A program made the position numbers and the translations under genes. Shown here piece by piece: positions 61,701 to 64,000 of a stretch of 64,000 nt of DNA. Source of the stretch: Liolophura sinensis (taxonomy: Eukaryota > Mollusca > Polyplacophora > Chitonida > Chitonidae); the NCBI RefSeq assembly GCF_032854445.1, contig NW_027018020.1, forward strand, positions 1 through 64,000, written 5' to 3'. The notes under the pieces are model-generated. The model was not told the DNA's origin, did not search any database, and saw only the letters and a program-made list of their open reading frames with translations. Numbering within the stretch: position 1 is the first letter of the stretch; each line of letters begins with the position of its first letter.

Positions 61701-64000
61701 TTCGATTTCTCGTCACAAAATACGTCGGATTAGCCTCTTACCAGCAGCACTGGATCAGTTTTTCCACTTTTGCATTTTTACCTGGTCTTTTTGTTTATTG
61801 AAATCGGCTACACTGTACTCTGTACAATCGCGACTGGTCATTACTATATTCAACTTTTGACTATAAGTTATGTGCCCTTCGGTAGCCCAGAAGACGTCAA
61901 ATCTTTGGGCCAAGCCCATTTAACTCACCCAGCAATTGCCTTACTTCTAAGTGCAAGACAATCTCAATGTCTTTATCTACGTGTAGAAAAACCACACCAT
62001 TTGTACGTGAAAACCACAAGGTACTTGATACAGTCTGCTGTAAAAAGTACAACTGAACACTGACCCACTTCAGTAAGGTGCCAAAAGATGCGGAATTAAG
62101 ACAGGCATCGGCAGCTGTTGAAAAATTGCAAATTTCCCTGGTTTCCATGGAGTAAGAGCCGTTGCTGGGCACGTGATTATGACATAAATGATCATTCAAT
62201 TGTCACTACATGCAAAAGTATTGGTCGGAGAGCAACGCGGTTTGCACCATTCGATTTCTCGTCACAAAATACGTCGGATTAGCCTCTTACCAGCAGCACT
62301 GGAACAGTTTTTCCACTTTTGCATTTTTACCTGGTCTTTTTGTTAATTGAAATCGGCTACACTGTACTCTGTACAATCGCGACTGGTCATTACTATATTC
62401 GACTTTTGACTATAAGTTATGTACCCTTCGGTAGCCCAGAAGACGTCAAATCTTTCGGCTAAGCCCATTTAACTCACCCAGCAATTGCCTTACTTCTAAG
62501 TGCAAGACAATCTCAATGTCTTTATCTACGTGTAGAAAAACCACACCATTTTTCATAAATAACACAAGGTACTTGATACAGTCTGCTGTAAAAAGTACAA
62601 CTAAACACTGACCCACATTTATAAGGTGCCAAAAGATGTAGAATTGGGCCAGGCATCGGCAGCTGTTAAAAAATTGCAAATATCCCTGGTTTCCATGGAG
62701 TAAGAGCCGTTGCTGGGCACGTGATTATGACATCAATGATCATTGATCTGTCGCTACAGCCAAAAGTATTGGTCGGAGAGCAACGCGGTTTGCACCATTC
62801 GATTTGTCGTCACAAAATACGTCGGATTAGCGTCTTACTAGTAGCACTGGAACAGTTTTTCCACTTTTGCATTTTTGCTTCGTCTTTTTGTTAATTGAAA
62901 TCGGCTAAACTGTACTCTGTACAATCGCGACTGGTCATTACTATATTCAACTTTTGACTATAAGTTATGTGCCCTTCGGTAGCCCAGAAGACGTCAAATC
63001 TTTCGGCTAAGCCCATTTAACTCACCCAGCAATTGCCTTACTTCTAAGTGCAAGACAATCTTAATGTCTTTATCTACGTGTAGAAAAACCACACCATTTG
63101 TACGTGAAAAACACAAGGTACTTGATACAGTCTGCTGTAAAAAGTACAACTGAACACTGACCCACTTCAGTAAGGTGCCAAAAAATGCAGAATTGAGCCA
63201 GGCATCGGCAGCTGTTGAAAAATTGCAAATATCCCTGGTTTCCATGGAGTAAGAGCCGTTGCTGGGCACGTGATTATGACATCAATGATCATTGATCTGT
63301 CGCTACAGCCAAAAGTATTGGTCGGAGAGCAACGCGGTTTGCACCATTCGATTTCTCGTCACAAAATACGTCGGATTAGCCTCTTACCAGCAGCACTGGA
63401 ACAGTTTTTCCACTTTTGCATTTTTGCCTGGTCTTTTTATTAATCGAAATCGGCTACACTGTACTCTGTACAATCGCGACTGGTCATTACTATATTCAAC
63501 TTTTGACTATAAGTTATGTGCCCTTCGGTAGCCCAGAAGACGTCAAATCTTTGGGCCAAGCCCATTTAACTCACCCAGCAATTGCCTTACTTCTAAGTGC
63601 AAGACAATCTCAATGTCTTTATCTACGTGTAGAAAAACCACACCATTTATACATAAAAAACACAAGGTACTTGATACAGTCTGCTGTAAAAAGTACAACT
63701 AAACACTGACCCACATTTTTAAGGTGCCAAAAGATGTGGAATTGGGCCAGGCATCGGCAGCTGTTAAAAAATTGCAAATATCCCTGGTTTCCATGGAGTA
63801 AGAGCCGTTGCTGGGCACGTGATTATGACATCAATGATGATTGATCTGTCGCTACACCCAAAAGTATTGGTCGGAGAGCAACGCGGTTTGCACCATTCGA
63901 TTTCTCGTCACAAAATACGTCGGATTAGCCTCTTACCAGCAGCACTGGAACAGTTTTTCCACTTTTGCATTTTTGCCTGGTCTTTTTATTAATCGAAATC
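58741..64000. repeat. Region D in superunit copy 2 (three monomers fewer)
   Basis: Starts: 58,741 b, 59,290 c, 59,839 c, 60,388 a, 60,937 b, 61,486 a, 62,035 a, 62,583 b, 63,132 a and 63,681 b (partial). Compared with 42,818 onward it lacks one class c unit (near 59.44 kb) and one b/a pair (near 63.4-63.7 kb). Confidence 0.88.
59425..59460. other. One-monomer difference between superunit copies
   Basis: The sequence matches 43,500 up to GGGCACGTGATTATGAC and then matches 44,085 from TCACTACAGTCAAAAG. The class c unit that lies between these points in copy 1 is absent. Whether copy 2 lost it or copy 1 gained it cannot be told from this window. Confidence 0.75.

Larger units (their letters stand above)
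1..64000. repeat. Tandem satellite array, ~549-bp monomer, ~117 units
   Basis: The same ~549-bp unit repeats head to tail, always in one orientation, with no interruption. Using CTGCTGTAAA as the unit start, I placed 115 complete monomers plus one at each edge (m1 lacks 3 bases; m117 begins at 63,681). By hand count 87 of the 115 are exactly 549 bp, and the rest range from 544 to 553. Monomers fall into three classes by consensus positions 21-43: class a (GAACACTGACCCACTTCAG), class b (AAACACTGACCCACATTTAT) and class c (GACCACAGACCCACATGAAT). The class order is non-random and defines the higher-order repeats. Uniform length, high identity and HOR structure are typical of centromeric or other heterochromatic satellites in eukaryotes. 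The family is not one I recognise, and both array edges lie outside the window. Confidence 0.98.
50837..64000. repeat. 15.9-kb superunit, copy 2 (runs off the window)
   Basis: The offset to copy 1 is 15,919 up to about 55 kb and 15,923 by 58 kb. It is 15,372 after about 59.4 kb (one monomer fewer), 15,371 to about 63.4 kb and 14,273 at the end (two more monomers fewer). The small shifts equal the single-base indels seen in copy 1. The end of the copy is outside the window. Confidence 0.9.

Noticed and set aside
1-64000. CRISPR array
   Set aside because: The repeats are 549 bp with no short repeat/unique spacer alternation; the whole unit is repeated.
1-64000. CENP-B box (TTCG....A..CGGG) in the monomer
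   Set aside because: The TTCG occurrences (CATTCGATTTCTCGTC, CCTTCGGTAGCCCAG, AGATTCGGAATTGAG) lack the required downstream A and CGGG spacing on either strand.
1-64000. rDNA, histone or other tandem gene cluster
   Set aside because: The 549-bp unit is too short and shows no rRNA, 5S, snRNA or histone motifs. 5S internal control elements were looked for and not seen.
1-64000. Mobile element or its terminal repeats
   Set aside because: No sequence other than the monomer is present, and no terminal inverted repeats, target-site duplications or transposase-like frames interrupt the array.

Overview
The whole 64 kb window is one uninterrupted head-to-tail satellite DNA array. The repeat unit is about 549 bp, and roughly 117 monomers run from the first base to the last: the window opens at monomer position 4 and closes about 320 bp into the last unit. 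I see no protein-coding gene, RNA gene, transposon, CRISPR array or single-copy sequence. The open reading frames that recur every 549 bp are by-products of the repeat: most start only at TTG, they overlap antisense to each other, and many copies are broken by stops and single-base indels.

This is the architecture of eukaryotic centromeric or heterochromatic satellite DNA, not of a bacterium, phage or plasmid. The consensus monomer is about 42% GC and holds about 18 CpG by hand count, so CpG is not strongly depleted. That weakly favours an invertebrate or another lightly methylated genome over a vertebrate. I do not recognise the satellite family and cannot name the organism.

The interest lies in the higher-order repeats (HORs). 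(A) From 1 to about 12.2 kb there is a 9-monomer HOR of 4,943 bp in 2.4 copies, and one copy has lost a monomer. (B) From about 12.2 to 24.8 kb there is a looser 6-monomer/5-monomer HOR with many chimeric monomers. (C) From about 24.8 to 42.8 kb there is an 8-monomer HOR (4,392 bp) made of two related 1,647-bp trimers plus two extra monomers; in one copy the trimer is expanded from two to five copies, and the likely crossover points can be seen. (D) From about 42.8 to 50.5 kb there is a mixed block containing a 1,098-bp dimer duplication. The last part of C plus D (34,918-50,836) is then duplicated in tandem as a 15.9-kb unit whose second copy runs from 50,837 past the window end and differs by three whole monomers. 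Family boundaries and copy-number changes fall inside monomers, in register, as expected from unequal crossing-over or gene conversion between misaligned repeats.

Two long stretches (1-3.3 kb and 22.9-29.4 kb) and one short one (39.6-42.0 kb) carry many single-base indels that related copies lack. These look more like unpolished assembly consensus than biology. Monomers are numbered m1 to m117, using the phase in which each starts at CTGCTGTAAA (CTGTTGTAAA in some).
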